A DNA stretch of 64,000 bases, from positions 1 to 64,000 of the forward strand of contig WNNJ02003802.1 of assembly GCA_012934845.2 (NCBI GenBank). Reading direction: 5' to 3'. How positions within the stretch are numbered: position 1 is the stretch's first letter; the number at the start of each line of letters is the position of its first letter. This DNA comes from Pomphorhynchus laevis. Its lineage: Eukaryota; Acanthocephala; Palaeacanthocephala; Echinorhynchida; Pomphorhynchidae. The position numbers and the translations under genes are program-made. The notes under the pieces are model-generated. The model was not told where the DNA came from and searched no databases. It was given only the letters and a program-made list of their open reading frames with translations. This document shows, piece after piece, positions 33,331-45,187 of the stretch.

Positions 33331-34286
33331 AAGCAGAGGGCAATTGAGTAGTAATGTTGGATATTAAGCGATAATAGTAGCGAAACATAGCAATGTTATA
33401 ATGCTCTTTAAGGATCAAAGAAACTCATGCAGCCTAACAAACTCGAAACTTACTCATTTCAAGAAAACAAATGTTGTAATAAAATAAGTAGCATCAAAAT
33501 CTCTGTAAAATTCCAAATTCAGAGATGAGGATCTACTGAACAGGCAGTCGAATTATACGACAAGCGTTTTAGAGCCATTAATCGAAGCAAATTTTCTATA
33601 ATCAGTTGTAGAATCAGTCATTTCCTTCAAAACATATCGATAATGCTCACCAGCTTGGCTTTGTTCCTAATGTGTGAACATAAAGATCTCATAAATTTCC
33701 TCTAAAATAATACACAACGACTTTACATTTTTGGATGCACTTTGGAATAGGACCCAGTAACTACAACTTTTAATGACACTTTTTAATGTGAAATTACAGT
33801 GGTTATTTCAATTTAGGACTTTTTTTAGCTAGGACTTCTGTAGACAGTTAATCGAAATTTATAAAAAATAATTTTCGATTTAAAATGATATGATAATATC
33901 CTATTATTAAATTTTAATAATACAAATTTAATTAAAATGTTTTGTAATTCACACTATTTCATTTAGTAACAATAATTTATTGTTTTTTATTATTATTCAT
34001 ATGAAATGTTTTGCAGAACAAAAATATTTAAGAGCTTAAACACACAATTAGCTTTCAAGATCATAAACCTGATCATATCTGGAAGTTGAGAAATAATAAA
34101 CAAAATAATTAACACACAAGAAAGCATTTACATTCGAACACAGCAAACTTGGATCACACTTGAATCAAACTCGGAACACACTTGGATCACACTTGAATCA
34201 AACTCGGAACACACTTGGATTTTACAATACACTTGGATTTCATACAATCATTGGACAAAATAACCAGCACGTAAATAACTAGGAGA
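33331..34286. other. AT-rich flank with a 33-bp tandem repeat; probable R-3 leader
   Basis: No gene is seen. At 34148-34219 a 33-bp unit (CTTGGATCACACTTGAATC...) is present about 2.2 times. It precedes the R-3 start by about 70 bp and may be part of its 5' leader. Confidence 0.5.
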
Positions 34287-37200
34287 ATGCCGAAGGCTAT
34301 TCCCTCATCCAGCGTCAAATGCTGCAACTGCCACACATTGGCAGCTAGGTTCCTACGACGCAAGTGCGCTAAAGTTGGAAAGTCATGCTTTAATTGTTCA
34401 GCCCCTAATTGCTCACGCACATCAGCGCTGGACTCGAATCAATCACCCATCTTGACAAACATGATGCCAACTCCTCCGCATCTGATGGTCAACAATATAG
34501 ATCTTAACGGTGACATACCAGCGACTGTCGTAGATGGAATCAGTACTAGTCCCCTACATTACAAAAATCGAATAGTGACACCGATGACCATTGACGAATT
34601 ATACCCAGTGATCATCCAATGGCGACTAAATCTCTTTACCTTTCCTAAAGCAACGCCAGTTATACGTTTGTAGCAACTCTCGCTGATTTACACGTAAAGG
34701 CATCAATTGAAGAAATTCACGATCCGTCCTTCTTAAAAAAGGCCACGGTGTTCTCCCAATGCTTACTGCAACGAGTCCCTACCACAAAGGTGTCTCTCAT
34801 TCGCAAAACTATAGAGAGACGTATAGCTTTATGTGAGAAAAGAAGTATGACGAATTGTTCCATGAGGCTAAACACTTTCAGTTGGGACTAACTCATCGCG
34901 TTCCCCTCGAGAAAACTGATTAAGTCAGTTGTTATAGTAAACTTCTAACTTCAGGGAAAGTGACCACTTTCACATCAGTACTAGAAGATAAATCGTCATC
35001 CACAGTCCTGAGCCCAGACGAAAAAGTGCATGGTAGATCAGTAAAATCATGGCTACAAGATCTCCATCCCTCCGCAAAAGTTCCACCACCAGAAATATTG
35101 TTATCGTCACAATTTCCTGGTTCAATAATGCATCACGCAAGCAGATTTTATGTTTTGGACGAAACTTGCATCATCTCCGAATGTGAACGAACTAAGGGTG
35201 GTGCAGGATTTTCTAGACTTGATTCGACATCTTGGCGGAACATGCTTACACGCTTTGGTTCACATTCTCAAACTTTAGCACAAGCTCTCACTCGCTTCGC
35301 GATTCGCATCACTACCGAATCTGTAACATCCAAAACGTTGGAAGCATTCACGTGTTGCCGACTCAACCCTCGAAAAGAAAAGTTGGGGAATACGCCCAAT
35401 CGGGGTGTGCGACACTGCAAGAAGAATAATTAGTAAAGCGATTCTTACGTTTGTTCGCGACGACATGCAAGACGTAGCAAGAACGGTTCAAACAGCTGCA
35501 GGGCAAAAGTGTGGGGCCGAATACGCGGTACACTCACTCTGAAAAACATATAACGCAAACCAAGACGGCTGCCTTATCACAATAGATGTAACCAACGCCT
35601 TCAATTCCGTAAACATACAAGCTGCCCTCCACAACCTCGACTTTGTATGTCCGTCACTGTCATGCGTTATGCATAACCTATATCACGAGCCTACGACGCT
35701 CACTCTAGGTTCCGACTGCTTAATCTCAGAAGAAGAATTTACACAAGATGACCCCTTTGCGATGCCTTGCTTTTCCCTCGCGTCCTTGCCCCTTATAGAC
35801 AAAATACGCCAAATTTCATCTAACGTACACCAAGTAGGGTACGCTGACGACGCCAACTTTGTTGGTTACCTTAATGACATAACAAAGGTTTGGAAAGCAC
35901 TAATAACAGAAGGACTAGAGTACACTTACGTTGTCAACGCAACCAAGTCACAACTCTTGTCTCACCATCTTCTAAGCATTGAGCAGTTCCCAACAACTGG
36001 CATTAAGATTCAGTGTGACGGTATACATATTATCGGATCCGCGGTGGGTTCCGTCGACTACGAAGGAGTTTTTGTCGACCAATGCGTAGATACTTGGCAA
36101 AATCTAATTGAACGTTTAGTCGACATGGCGAAAATCGATCCACAGGTCGCATACTCGGGCTTGACACATGCAGTACAAGCAAAATGGACCTATATCACAC
36201 GAACTATCCAGTGCGATCACGAGATGTTGCGAGGTGTACCCGAGACCTTAAAGAGTGTTTTTCTCAATGAAATTACTCGATGGTCGATCGAAAACGGATG
36301 GAAAACGATCCTGATTTCTATCCTAAAAATGGGCGGGTTGGGAATATTTGATCCGGCAATAACCGCCCTGACAGACTACGAATCCTCAAAGAAAATCACT
36401 GGCACATACGACTCCGGATTAATCGGACAAGAGTTGAGAAACTTACAATCAAAGACGATCGGTCAAATTACGGCGCGACGTAAAAACATACATCATCATA
36501 GACTGTTAGAGGCACTTTACTTTATGGACACCGTTGTTCTGACCGCCATCAATCATGTTCAAAGAGACGAAGCACCTTCATGCTTCAGCGCCCTCCCCCT
36601 GAAAAACGAACGCTTTTGTATGCCATCGAGGGAGTTCACAGGTGCCATTTCTGCTCGCTATGGACAAACCCCAAGTGACTTGATTGGCAAATCTTGCTCT
36701 TGTGGTGAAGAAATCACGGTGAGTCACGGACTCTCATGTAGATTGGGAGGATTACCGTCAATTAGACACGACTCCGTCCGAGATAAAATTTCAAAAGAAA
36801 TATCCACTATTTGCCGTGATGTAGTAATCGAACCTAACCTACTACCGGTCCCTGAAACCCTAAAATTCGTCGCAACATTAACAAGTCAAGCAGCCGGGGC
36901 CAGGCTGGACATATCCTGTTCGGGACTGTGGAACGAGCGATTAGAGTGGACGTTCTTTGACTTCGTGTTTAACATCTTCGCCAGTCGTTCGTCAGCCGAT
37001 CAGTAGACGCATCCTTCCAGCACAATGAATCAAGCAAACACTCCAAATGCTCAGAAAGAATTAAAGCGATCGAGCGCGGCAGGTTCATTCCGCTAATTCT
37101 CTCCTCTTCGGGTGGCATTGGGAAAGAAACAGGCAACTTGTTCAGACGAATCGCATCAGTTCGCTCACAACGGTGTATTACGAAATACTCGCATGTTATC

Positions 37201-37316
37201 ACAAACATCAAACGCCATGTTTCCTTTGAAATCGCTCGAACAGCATATGCCTGCCTTCGAAGTCCAAGAGGAAACAGAGAAGGCAGCACATAAGATAGTA
37301 AACGACTTGTTTTAAA
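34287..37316 (+). mobile_element. RLE-type element R-3, the most complete copy
   Basis: N-terminus (34287-34673): MPKAIPSSSVKCCNCHTLA with Cys-rich KCAKVGKSCFNCSAPNC, a possible zinc-binding nucleic-acid module. Middle region 34680-35430 in broken frames (KSWLQDLHPSAKVPPPEIL, TKGGAGFSRLDS). RT begins with RPIGV near 35395 and motif A TIDVTNAFNSVN near 35580. The 445-residue frame that follows is annotated separately. The end (37010-37316) continues the RLE block in two other frames (IERGRFIPLILSSSGG). About four to five breaks. 3' border near 37380. Confidence 0.85.
35669..37006 (+). CDS. R-3 RT palm to RLE-like domain
   Basis: 445 residues. RT motif B EEFTQDDPFAMP (residues ~28-39; Asp replaces the usual Gly of QGDP), motif C YADDANFVG (~61-69), thumb, LGIFDP (~227). 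Then ASARYGQTPSDLIGKSCSCGEEITV (split) with finger C-x-C-x7-H-x3-C (CSCGEEITVSHGLSC, ~348-362), RLGGLPSIRHDSVRD, and the RLE-like block with ARLDISCSGLW and TFFDFVFNIF. In R2-type LINEs such a finger plus R-x-D and a downstream Asp form the site-nicking endonuclease. That assignment is by pattern, not by alignment. The frame is open but probably part of a longer broken ORF. Confidence 0.85.
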   Translation: MHNLYHEPTTLTLGSDCLISEEEFTQDDPFAMPCFSLASLPLIDKIRQISSNVHQVGYADDANFVGYLNDITKVWKALITEGLEYTYVVNATKSQLLSHHLLSIEQFPTTGIKIQCDGIHIIGSAVGSVDYEGVFVDQCVDTWQNLIERLVDMAKIDPQVAYSGLTHAVQAKWTYITRTIQCDHEMLRGVPETLKSVFLNEITRWSIENGWKTILISILKMGGLGIFDPAITALTDYESSKKITGTYDSGLIGQELRNLQSKTIGQITARRKNIHHHRLLEALYFMDTVVLTAINHVQRDEAPSCFSALPLKNERFCMPSREFTGAISARYGQTPSDLIGKSCSCGEEITVSHGLSCRLGGLPSIRHDSVRDKISKEISTICRDVVIEPNLLPVPETLKFVATLTSQAAGARLDISCSGLWNERLEWTFFDFVFNIFASRSSADQ

Positions 37317-38140
37317 AACCAGCTACAATTTTGACAGTGAAAGTTATGTATGGGCTTATTTGCGGGGACCCCTTTTTTGTAAATTATTGATAATAAATTA
37401 TTATATAAAAAAATTAAATGTTTTGCTGTTACACATTTTTAAAGCACAATAACTCATTTAAACTCAAATATAATTTTTAAATATCTTCAGTTAATAATTT
37501 GTTGAAAGGTTATTATATGATATGCCGTCATCCATCCGGAAATCGAAAATATTCGCGTTGCTTGTCCCTACATAGCATTGTTTCTTTTGTGTTATTTACA
37601 GAAATATTCGTTCTTGATCATACCTCAAAAAACGTCATTGCTAAGATTTCAAGAAATTCAAGAATATCTAACTTTTGTAGCGTTTCCTCCCAATTCGTTT
37701 CATTTTTTTCATAGTCATGTCACCAGTACCCTAGCATTCCAAATAATAGTCAAATACGTAGGTTAATTATTATTAGAAGCTACATGAGCTAAATATAGTC
37801 TGAAAATTCGAACTCTACTTTATCTGCACATAATTCCTATGCCATTTTCTCCTCCCGACTCATTGTTTCTCTAACCATGTATGTATATTAATTTGATCTT
37901 ATAGTGCTTATAATTAAATGGGTTATTAAATATTATGCACAAATGTTATTTTCCTAATTTATACTTAAATCGAGATAAAATTGAAAATAAATAAATTTAA
38001 TTATTAAATTATTCTAATGGGATATTAATATTTTAATATAAATAATATTTTAATGAATAATATTCTATATATAAATAATATTTGATGTACTATAAATAAT
38101 GTAAAAAGTTTATATCAGATTAGCTAACTGAGACTACGTG
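37317..38140. other. AT-rich intergenic region, no supported gene
   Basis: Open frames at 37499-37766 overlap in two frames and show no known motif. A TTATTTACAG at about 37596-37605 resembles a splice acceptor, so a host exon (IIPQKTSLLRFQEI...) cannot be excluded. Otherwise nothing. Confidence 0.35.
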
Positions 38141-38149
38141 TTTTATGCT

Positions 38150-38420
38150 ATTAATAAATTAAAAACAAAGATAAATAATAATAAATAATTATATAAGATT
38201 TTATACAATTAATATTTATTTTATATAACTATAGAATGCATTATTAAAATTTAAAATAAATGTAAATTTTTATGAATTAACTAATAAATAATTTCCGAAG
38301 TATTCGAATAAGGAATAGTGGTCATCAGAAGGAGCTGTTATACTATCACGTTTCGGCCCTATTCCTCGACCCAACATAACAACGAGGCCAAATACATGCT
38401 GCTTATGACGTATTTCCTCG
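38150..38420 (+). repeat. Penelope-like terminal repeat (upstream copy)
   Basis: Shares with 40590-40830 the stretch TTTTTATGAATT-ACTAATAAATAAT, the AT-rich block before it, and the downstream GGTCATCAG..GGA.CTGT..T.CTATCA.GTTTC block followed by CCTA..CTC. A third, inverted copy of the AT part lies at 47955-48110. Such repeats flank PLE open frames. Confidence 0.65.
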
Positions 38421-38429
38421 GATGGAATT

Positions 38430-39940
38430 TAATTATCTGATGTATCCTTTTCTAATACAAAGTATATAATTTATTATCCATTTATAGACATTTTCCGCAG
38501 AAAATTTTTAATTTATTTTTAATAATATTTTGTTGATATATTTAAATGTATAAAATAAAACGCATCATACATTAAAACATATATGTATAATATAAATTGA
38601 AAATAATTTACTTATAATCAGTATTTTATTAGCAAGATGGAAATCAAAATATTCTGTAACGTAATGAAACACCGCATCAAAATGTATAATCAAAATTTCG
38701 TTCTAAAATGCTAGGAATATTTGTTGTATTTATATTTAACTTTGCTTGGATTTAATCAAAAGATGAAACCCAAATGAAAACTCACAATGTCCAATGTATT
38801 GTCAAAAAATTAATTAATAGCAAAATAATATTTATAGTTACATATAACGCACACATTACATGTATAAATACACTCAGCTTTCCTATAAATATTTTTTTGA
38901 AATTACTTCTGTAATTTGAAATATAAATTGAAAACCAAAATATATTCAAATATGATATGGGTACAATTTTGAGTCTAGTTTCCTTTCGTTGTAACTATGT
39001 TTGCTTTGCAAAATTAATCACTGAAAAATAAAATCAGTCAATTTTTTTAAATTATAGTTTATCAAAGAAAGCAGAAATAATTATTTATGGAAATTGATAC
39101 ATTAGACGAATTAGTGGATTTTTTTAAATTATATTGTTTATCAAAGAAACCAGAAATAATTATTTATGGAAATTGATACATTAGACGAATTAGTGAATTT
39201 TTTTAAATTATATTGTTTATCAAAGAAAGCAGAAATAATTATTTATTAATTATATTATGTTGACTCATATTATGTTAGTTTCATGTCAAACAACATATTA
39301 AAAACATAAAAGTCATGTTTTAGGGTTCAATATGTATATAAAGATGTAATACAGATTGGCAAAAGCAATTTAAATAAATGAAATTCGAAAATATTGTTCA
39401 ATTCTGCTTTCGCTACAAGATCAACATAAATTGTCAACACATGTAGTTACTGACTACAATGATGATTACATTTGGTCACCAGGTAAATTGAAGAAAATAG
39501 TAAAATACTCAATTCGTTTTTGTACTTAATTAAATAAGATTGCAAATGAAAGGAGTCCGACATATAATAAATAGTATAATATTAAATGAAACATTGGTAA
39601 GCAATGTAAAAATATACAGATATATAAAATTAAATAAAAAAAAACAAAAATTACAAATAATAAATTGTGTCTAAGTCCTGTCTATCGCTCGTCCCCTCAA
39701 CCGTGCCCAGAACGCAACTAGCGTTACCGCGTTGGATGGCAACGCTCAGCCTCTGCAGCAGGAAATCCGATATATAAATATTCAAACAGATACATGAATA
39801 TTTCGACTCATATTATAAATATATGCAATAAAGTTTACTTGGAAATAAACAACCAAGAATTTATTTTATTTTATGACGTTTCGCTTTTTTAAAGCTTCTT
39901 CAGATTGTATGTTATTACCTCTCAAACTTTTTATTAAAAA
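38430..39940. other. AT-rich region with a 79-bp tandem repeat
   Basis: No gene supported. At 39040-39248 a 79-bp unit is present about 2.7 times (starts of ATCAAAGAAA at 39061, 39140, 39219), with one substitution between copies. A GC-richer patch at 39670-39760 is unexplained. Confidence 0.7.
39875..39903 (-). ncRNA. Hammerhead-like core motif, degenerate
   Basis: On the - strand CTGAAGA, a GCTTT...AAAGC stem and GAAACGTC occur in hammerhead order (CUGANGA, stem II, GAAA, GUC). There is an extra A before stem II and no clear stem I. It lies upstream of the PLE RT at 39943, where PLEs often carry hammerheads. Probably a relic. Confidence 0.4.
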
Positions 39941-39942
39941 AA

Positions 39943-41310
39943 GTTTAAGACTCTAAATTAAAGCCTCTTATCAATGCTGTACACAGTGACCTAAGAGCAC
40001 ATGATTTTCTTGAAAAATTGAATAATATAAAAGAAAACATTCGAACCGAAGATATTTTATTTACTATGGACATAACATCACTATGCACAAAAATACCCAA
40101 TGAAATGTATATAGAATACATAGATCAAAAGATGCAAGATGAAAATTGGAGCGTTAAAGAACATAACTTTATGAAGAAAGGCTTACGATTAGTAGTTCTT
40201 AGTAACAACATTTTTGAATTCAATAGTCGCATATATCGTCAAAAGATAGGAACAGCTATGGGAACATCAGTTGCTCCAACATTAGCGATACTGTTTATGG
40301 ACATTTATGAGGAATAGTTTCTAGCAAGTCAAGAATGTACACCACCTATTGTTTAATACAGATATCTTGACGATATTTTTGCGATATTGCAGGAGAAGAT
40401 GAAAAATGAACTCAATTTATTGATAAGTTAAATAACTTTGGACCACTTCGATTTACAATAGATAGAAATATGGATGTGTATTTTCTTGATATTAAGATAT
40501 TTCGTGATTCACATTCAGACATTCAAACCGATATGTACAAAAAATAATCAAATAAGCAAACTGAATCTACGTATTTTATATTGCAAATTAAAAATAATGC
40601 AAAATAAAAGTTAAATAGTTAAATGTTAAAAATTAATTAATAATAAATAATTGTTATACGATTTTATATAATTTTTATCAAGATGAATTATAAACTGAAA
40701 TTAAAAATAAAAATCAATTTTTATGAATTGACTAATAAATAATAGACGCTGTATCAGAAAAAGAATTAGAGGTCATCAGGAGGAACTGTGATGCTATCAG
40801 GTTTCAGCCCCTAACTCCTCTACTTAACATATCAGCGATTCTTATTCATTCAAAAATGAGAAATCTACATTAAAAAATCAAAAGGAAGGCTTTTGTGTAA
40901 TTCATGACAGTGCAAATGCTTTAGGCAGAACAGAATAAGGATTAGAGTAATCTTCAATGTAATCCTTCAATGTACATAAATTCAGGCAGTTCGCATTCAA
41001 CTTTCATAAAAAGGAACATTATGATGAATGAAGCGTTAAGAATACTAAGAAAATTCAGTACTTGTAAAGCAAGGCAGCTGCGTGGTCTAAGCAGCTGCGT
41101 GGTCTAAGAAATGATTTAAAAAATCATGGATAAACGTATAGAGAAATAAAATCTGCTATTGATCGAGCATGGACGCTATACTCTGAAACATTAAAAATAA
41201 GTTGAATTTGTAAGTTAAAGAGGATGTACATACTACTGTTTTGCCATTTCATATGGGTATTAGAAATATGCAACACGACATGGATAAATTAATAAAAAAT
41301 AATAATAAAT
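39943..41310 (+). pseudogene. Penelope-like element P1, RT
   Basis: Reading LRAHDFLEKLNNIKENI, then FTMDITSLCTKIPNEM (RT motif A region), IYRQKIGTAMGTSVAPTLAI (the PLE signature G.AMG...AP), YRYLDDIFAIL (motif C), FGPLRFTIDRNMDVYFLDIK. After a repeat insertion-like block (40590-40830) the thumb continues with QLRGLRNDLKNHG and VHTTVLPFHMGIRNMQHDMD up to 41310. No GIY-YIG endonuclease is seen. PLE RTs are related to telomerase and prime at DNA ends or nicks. The copy is broken in several places. Confidence 0.8.
40590..40830 (+). repeat. Penelope-like repeat inside P1
   Basis: Copy of the 38150-38420 repeat lying between the RT palm and thumb of P1. It contains the same GAAAC (- strand) and CTGATGA core words. 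Its internal position suggests either tandem PLE copies or a later insertion. Confidence 0.6.
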
Positions 41311-41344
41311 AATAATAAAGATTTTATTAAATAACTATATAACC

Positions 41345-44300
41345 ACTAAAAACGTTTTAAAAATAAAACAGAAAAGAACAAAGAAAGTCAGAGTAGTTGA
41401 TAGTAGAGTCTTCACAGTGTTACGACCTTAGGACAACAGTGATCTAAGCCCTCCAGCCAATCCAACACGCCGCTCTCCGACTGAACCACCCAGGGTCTTT
41501 CACCCCCGAAGAATCCAATCGGTAATCTCGATATGAAAAGCTTGAGAAACCTTAGTCTTTGCTCTGAGGGACGTCCTCTTGAAAATAAGACCAATCCCGA
41601 GAGAGCCCAAGTACCCTAGAGGCGCAATTGGGCTTTCTCGTTCAATAACAGATGTTGAGCCCGTTTCAGGGCCCACCTAGCTTTCTTCAGGATACGTTTG
41701 AGTCTATCCAGGTCAGCTTTCGACGATCAATTCACCGTAACAATAAACCCCAGATATTTTATTCGACTCGTAAAGATGGGAGAGGTTAAGGCTGCTAAAT
41801 GGAGGAGAGTGCAAAGAGTGCTAGTCTCTTAAGCTTCTTTTTGGTGGCGGAAGCGCCATGAAAGACGGCCACCTGCGATTTGTTGGAGTTTAAAATAAGA
41901 TTGGATATGGGTAAATGATCTTTTAATCTTAAAAAGAAACGGCTGATGTCCGAGACTACATCTTTGCATCTGCGTCCAGAAAACAGTGCTTTGGTATCAT
42001 CAGCGTATACCACTAGATGTTGATTGCGTTTTAATTTTTTGTAAAGTTCAATGGAGCAGCAAGATACAAGATTGGAGAAAGCGGAGAGCCTTGAGGCATA
42101 CCTGTAATAGGGTAGAACTGACGTGCATCAGAATCATCTTCATAAAAGAATCGCTTGGTATACAACAATATTTCCACCCTGTTAACGATTCTCACAGGCA
42201 ATTCAAGGTACCTAAGAAAAGAGATAACAAAATGAATGGAAATGCGGTCGAATGCAGCAGAAAAGTTTAGAAAAACAGCCACAGCAAGCTGATTACTGTT
42301 ATCCTGACAAAACCTGTGCACTTCACCTATCGCAGTATGGACCGAGCGATCTTTTACGTTCCCATGAACAACTGGTGAGATTAAATTTCGCCTACTTAGA
42401 TGGTCGCGGATTTTACGCTCAAGCGCCATTTCGTACATGGAGATGAGGGAGTTTTGAATCGAGATAGTATGCGGATCTTTAGGACATGGAATCGATTTCT
42501 TTTTTGATATCAAATCACGACGGCTGATATTAATGACAGCAACATCGAACGGGGAGGCTAGTAGCATTGTGATGACGACCTCCTTTCTCTGGCTGTCTGT
42601 CAAAAGCTGACAGACCTAAGTGGAGAGTGGCGCATTGGATTTGGAGGTGCCTGGAAGTGGCCCCCGGGAATTTAGGATATCTGTGACAGATAAGTCCCTG
42701 ATCCTGAAGTCACACCAAGGCGGAATTGGTTGAGGAGATTGATTGTCTCCATAATTATGTAGCGATAGTGACTCCTCCAAAACTTAATAATTTGTGGCTT
42801 CATAACTATGTAGGGTTGGATCGGTAGCATGGGCCTTGTCAAGGCCCATTCTACCGATCCAACCCATAGCTCTATCCTTCCAGCAGAAAAACTTTTCATT
42901 CTTGAATATGTTCCAAAAGGAAGACTGAGAAGGGTTAAGGCAAGCTATGCTCACCCTTTCCTTGCTCAGCTGGAACCTATATCTAGTGATCCAGTATTCA
43001 TTCGAGAGGGCATGTCTGGCGGAAATAGAGAGATTGAGAAGGTGTAGCATTTTAGCTAGGATTTTGAGTTTTGTTGGAGTGGAATTGTATATTCGATCTT
43101 TATAGGTAATCGAAAGGATCGCGGTAGCTTGCAATAAGAGGTGTGAATTAAATTCGGTCAAGCTCTCATTGCCAATTATGGGGAAGAGTTGGATAGCTGC
43201 ATGAAAGAAACACACTCTGATGGGGTCATGAGAGGTGGTCTGTTTTTGGCGCGACTGCTTAGTACATATGGGTCTCAACAACCACATCTTATGTAGCAGT
43301 AATATGTCGAGGAGAGAATTAGTTGTTAAGCAATGAAAGGTGGGGAAGGTGGTTTGTGAATAAGATAGTCGCTCATGTTCCTGCGGATTGCTGCATTAAT
43401 CCAACGACCAGTTCTGTCGTTAAAGTCATCAAGTAGCATGTCATAACCACTACCCAGTATACGATCCAAGAGGGCACGGTTCTTGTGAATTTCTTCTGGC
43501 CGGATATAGATATTGGCTATGCTGATACGTTTACCGTTTCTTACAAAGTAATATGGCTAAGCAAGACAGGGCTGGACAAGAATAGTTTAGTAAGAGGGAT
43601 GATCTTAAGAGCTCTTTACTAGGGTTAAAAGACCTCGAGATGAAGATGAGTGAGATGGGGTTATGTACGGAGTATAGTAGATGTAGATTTTATTAGGGAT
43701 AAATCGAGTAATGTCCTGGAGGATCCGGATAGACGACGTCTCCTGAAGGACTATAACATTTGCATCTATGCCAGATAGAAGGCTAAGGGCGGAAGCACCT
43801 CCCGAATTCCACTGAAGAATATTCAGTGAAAAAGGCTCTCGATTACTATGCATTGTGCTAAGTTAGCTAGAGTGGGATGCCTCCTTCTAGTCGTAACCGG
43901 AGGTGAGAAGGTTTCCCTTCGTACACTCAGCTTGACAAGGTTGAGACACTTGCCCACGGGCAATATCTTCATTTCCCATGTCAGCCGCGTCCGCCAGTCT
44001 CAACAAGTTTTGTTTGCTGTTTTGATATCTTAAACGGAGGAACTATCTTGGAAGAAGGCATGTTTCTTAGATGAGGATGTAGGTCTCCTTTTAGAATCAG
44101 TATTAGAAAGATTTGATTTAGCTCTCTTCTTTGAAGACATGGCAAAAGAAAAAGAGACTATTGTCGAGAGTGTATTTGTTGTCAAATGGGCTATCAGCGA
44201 TTGAATTGATCGTGATGTTCCTTATTGAAGCGATCTAAAGAAAATAAACACCTGTTCCCCATTAATTCCTGATGAGCCACACTCCGTATTTGTCCTAGTG

Positions 44301-44590
44301 GGGGAGAGTGTACGTTCTTCTTTATTAAATGTCTACTCACGTAATCTTTGAAAACTGAGAATTTTCTTGATCAAGAAGGGTGTTTGAGTACACAGTTAGT
44401 ACAACTGGAAGCAAGCTTGCATTGTGTGTCGTGATCTACATCACCCGATCCACATACACCGCAAGTCCTTTTTCTTCCACAGGTTGAGCATCAGTGTCCC
44501 CACATGTGACAGGTATTACATTGTGGAAACGTGAAATTGTCTGTGTTTGCCAACGTGAAATTCAGATTGCAACCCATAAACGGACACAAT
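41345..44590 (-). mobile_element. LINE K, I/Jockey-like, broken
   Basis: From 44590 down (- strand): ORF1 with CPFMGCNLNFTLANTDNF and zinc knuckles (CNTCHMWGH, CGVCGSGDVDHDTQC, CTNCVLKHPS). ORF2 starts at 43853 (SLNILQWNSGGASALSLLSG, VIVLQET); the endonuclease middle at 43500-42790 is broken. RT frames 42603-42031 and 42013-41795: RDRSVHTAIGEVHRF, VFLNFSAAFDRIS (motif A, Asn for the first Asp), GMPQGSPLSPILYL (B), VYADDTKALFSGRRCKD (C). The C-terminus with FSRGRPSEQRLRFLKLFISRLP ends at 41412, then a T-rich tail. At least six breaks. ORF1 is cut by the hammerhead repeat at 44587. Confidence 0.85.
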
Positions 44591-45187
44591 GTTTTCCTCA
44601 TGAAGAGGCATAAACACCAGGGAGCATTCTATATACCTTCATCAGACCAAGATATAGAACCGAATTATTCTCGCAATATTCAAAGTCGCTACGTATGCCC
44701 AGTCATCCTATGTGTGACGACAAACTTCAACAACGGTAGACGCGTTTCGCTCATACGGAGCCTATCAGTACCATGACTACAATAATCATCCATAGGCGAC
44801 TTAACACACGCTTAAAGTGTTTAAAGCTCGAAAAACAAAACTACCGTTAATCTGAATCATCAGACGAAATTTAGCATAAGCTCTGTGCATGACAGTGCGT
44901 ATTGCAGTTTAACCATGAATCAGGCACTAAATTCTTTTTAATAGAAACGCTGTTTTACAGGGACACTTTTAAGTGTACAAATATAGAAAATATAATTTGT
45001 TGTTACACCTGCCCAGGGACACCCAATGGTGTACTCATAAATAAATCACAATGTATTCCTCATAAAGAGGCATAAACACCAGGCAACATTCTATATATAT
45101 TTGTCAGACCAAGATATAGAACCGAATTATTCTCGCAATATTCAGAGTCGCTACGTATGCCCAGTCATCCTATGTGTGACGACAAAC
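44587..45187 (-). repeat. Hammerhead-bearing repeat, - strand, about 1.3 units
   Basis: The segment at 44588-44728 recurs at 45048-45187, giving a unit of about 460 bp. Between them the unit contains GGGCAGGTGTAACAACAAAT, a palindromic AATTTAGTGCCTGA region and the hammerhead at 44735-44772. No open frame of note. The size, tandem arrangement and ribozyme match retrozyme-like repeats and PLE pseudo-LTRs. Confidence 0.75.
44735..44772 (-). ncRNA. Hammerhead ribozyme copy with altered core
   Basis: Read on the - strand: stem I GGTA/TACC, core CTGATAG (canonical CTGANGA), stem II GCTC-CGTAT-GAGC, GAAA, short stem III and GTC cleavage site. The two changed core bases are positions normally needed for catalysis (G8 and A9), so this copy is probably inactive. 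Confidence 0.75.

Noticed and set aside
37499-37766. Two overlapping frames as a host gene
   Set aside because: No motif, AT-rich, two frames equally open. Only noted as a doubtful exon.
38330-38375. Hammerhead-like GAAAC ... CTGATGA (- strand), also at 40775-40815
   Set aside because: The order would need a circularly permuted form. A 7-bp outer pairing exists (CTATTCC/GGAATAG, with compensating changes in the second copy), but the bases next to the core do not pair, and one copy lacks a valid cleavage triplet. Kept only as part of the repeat description.
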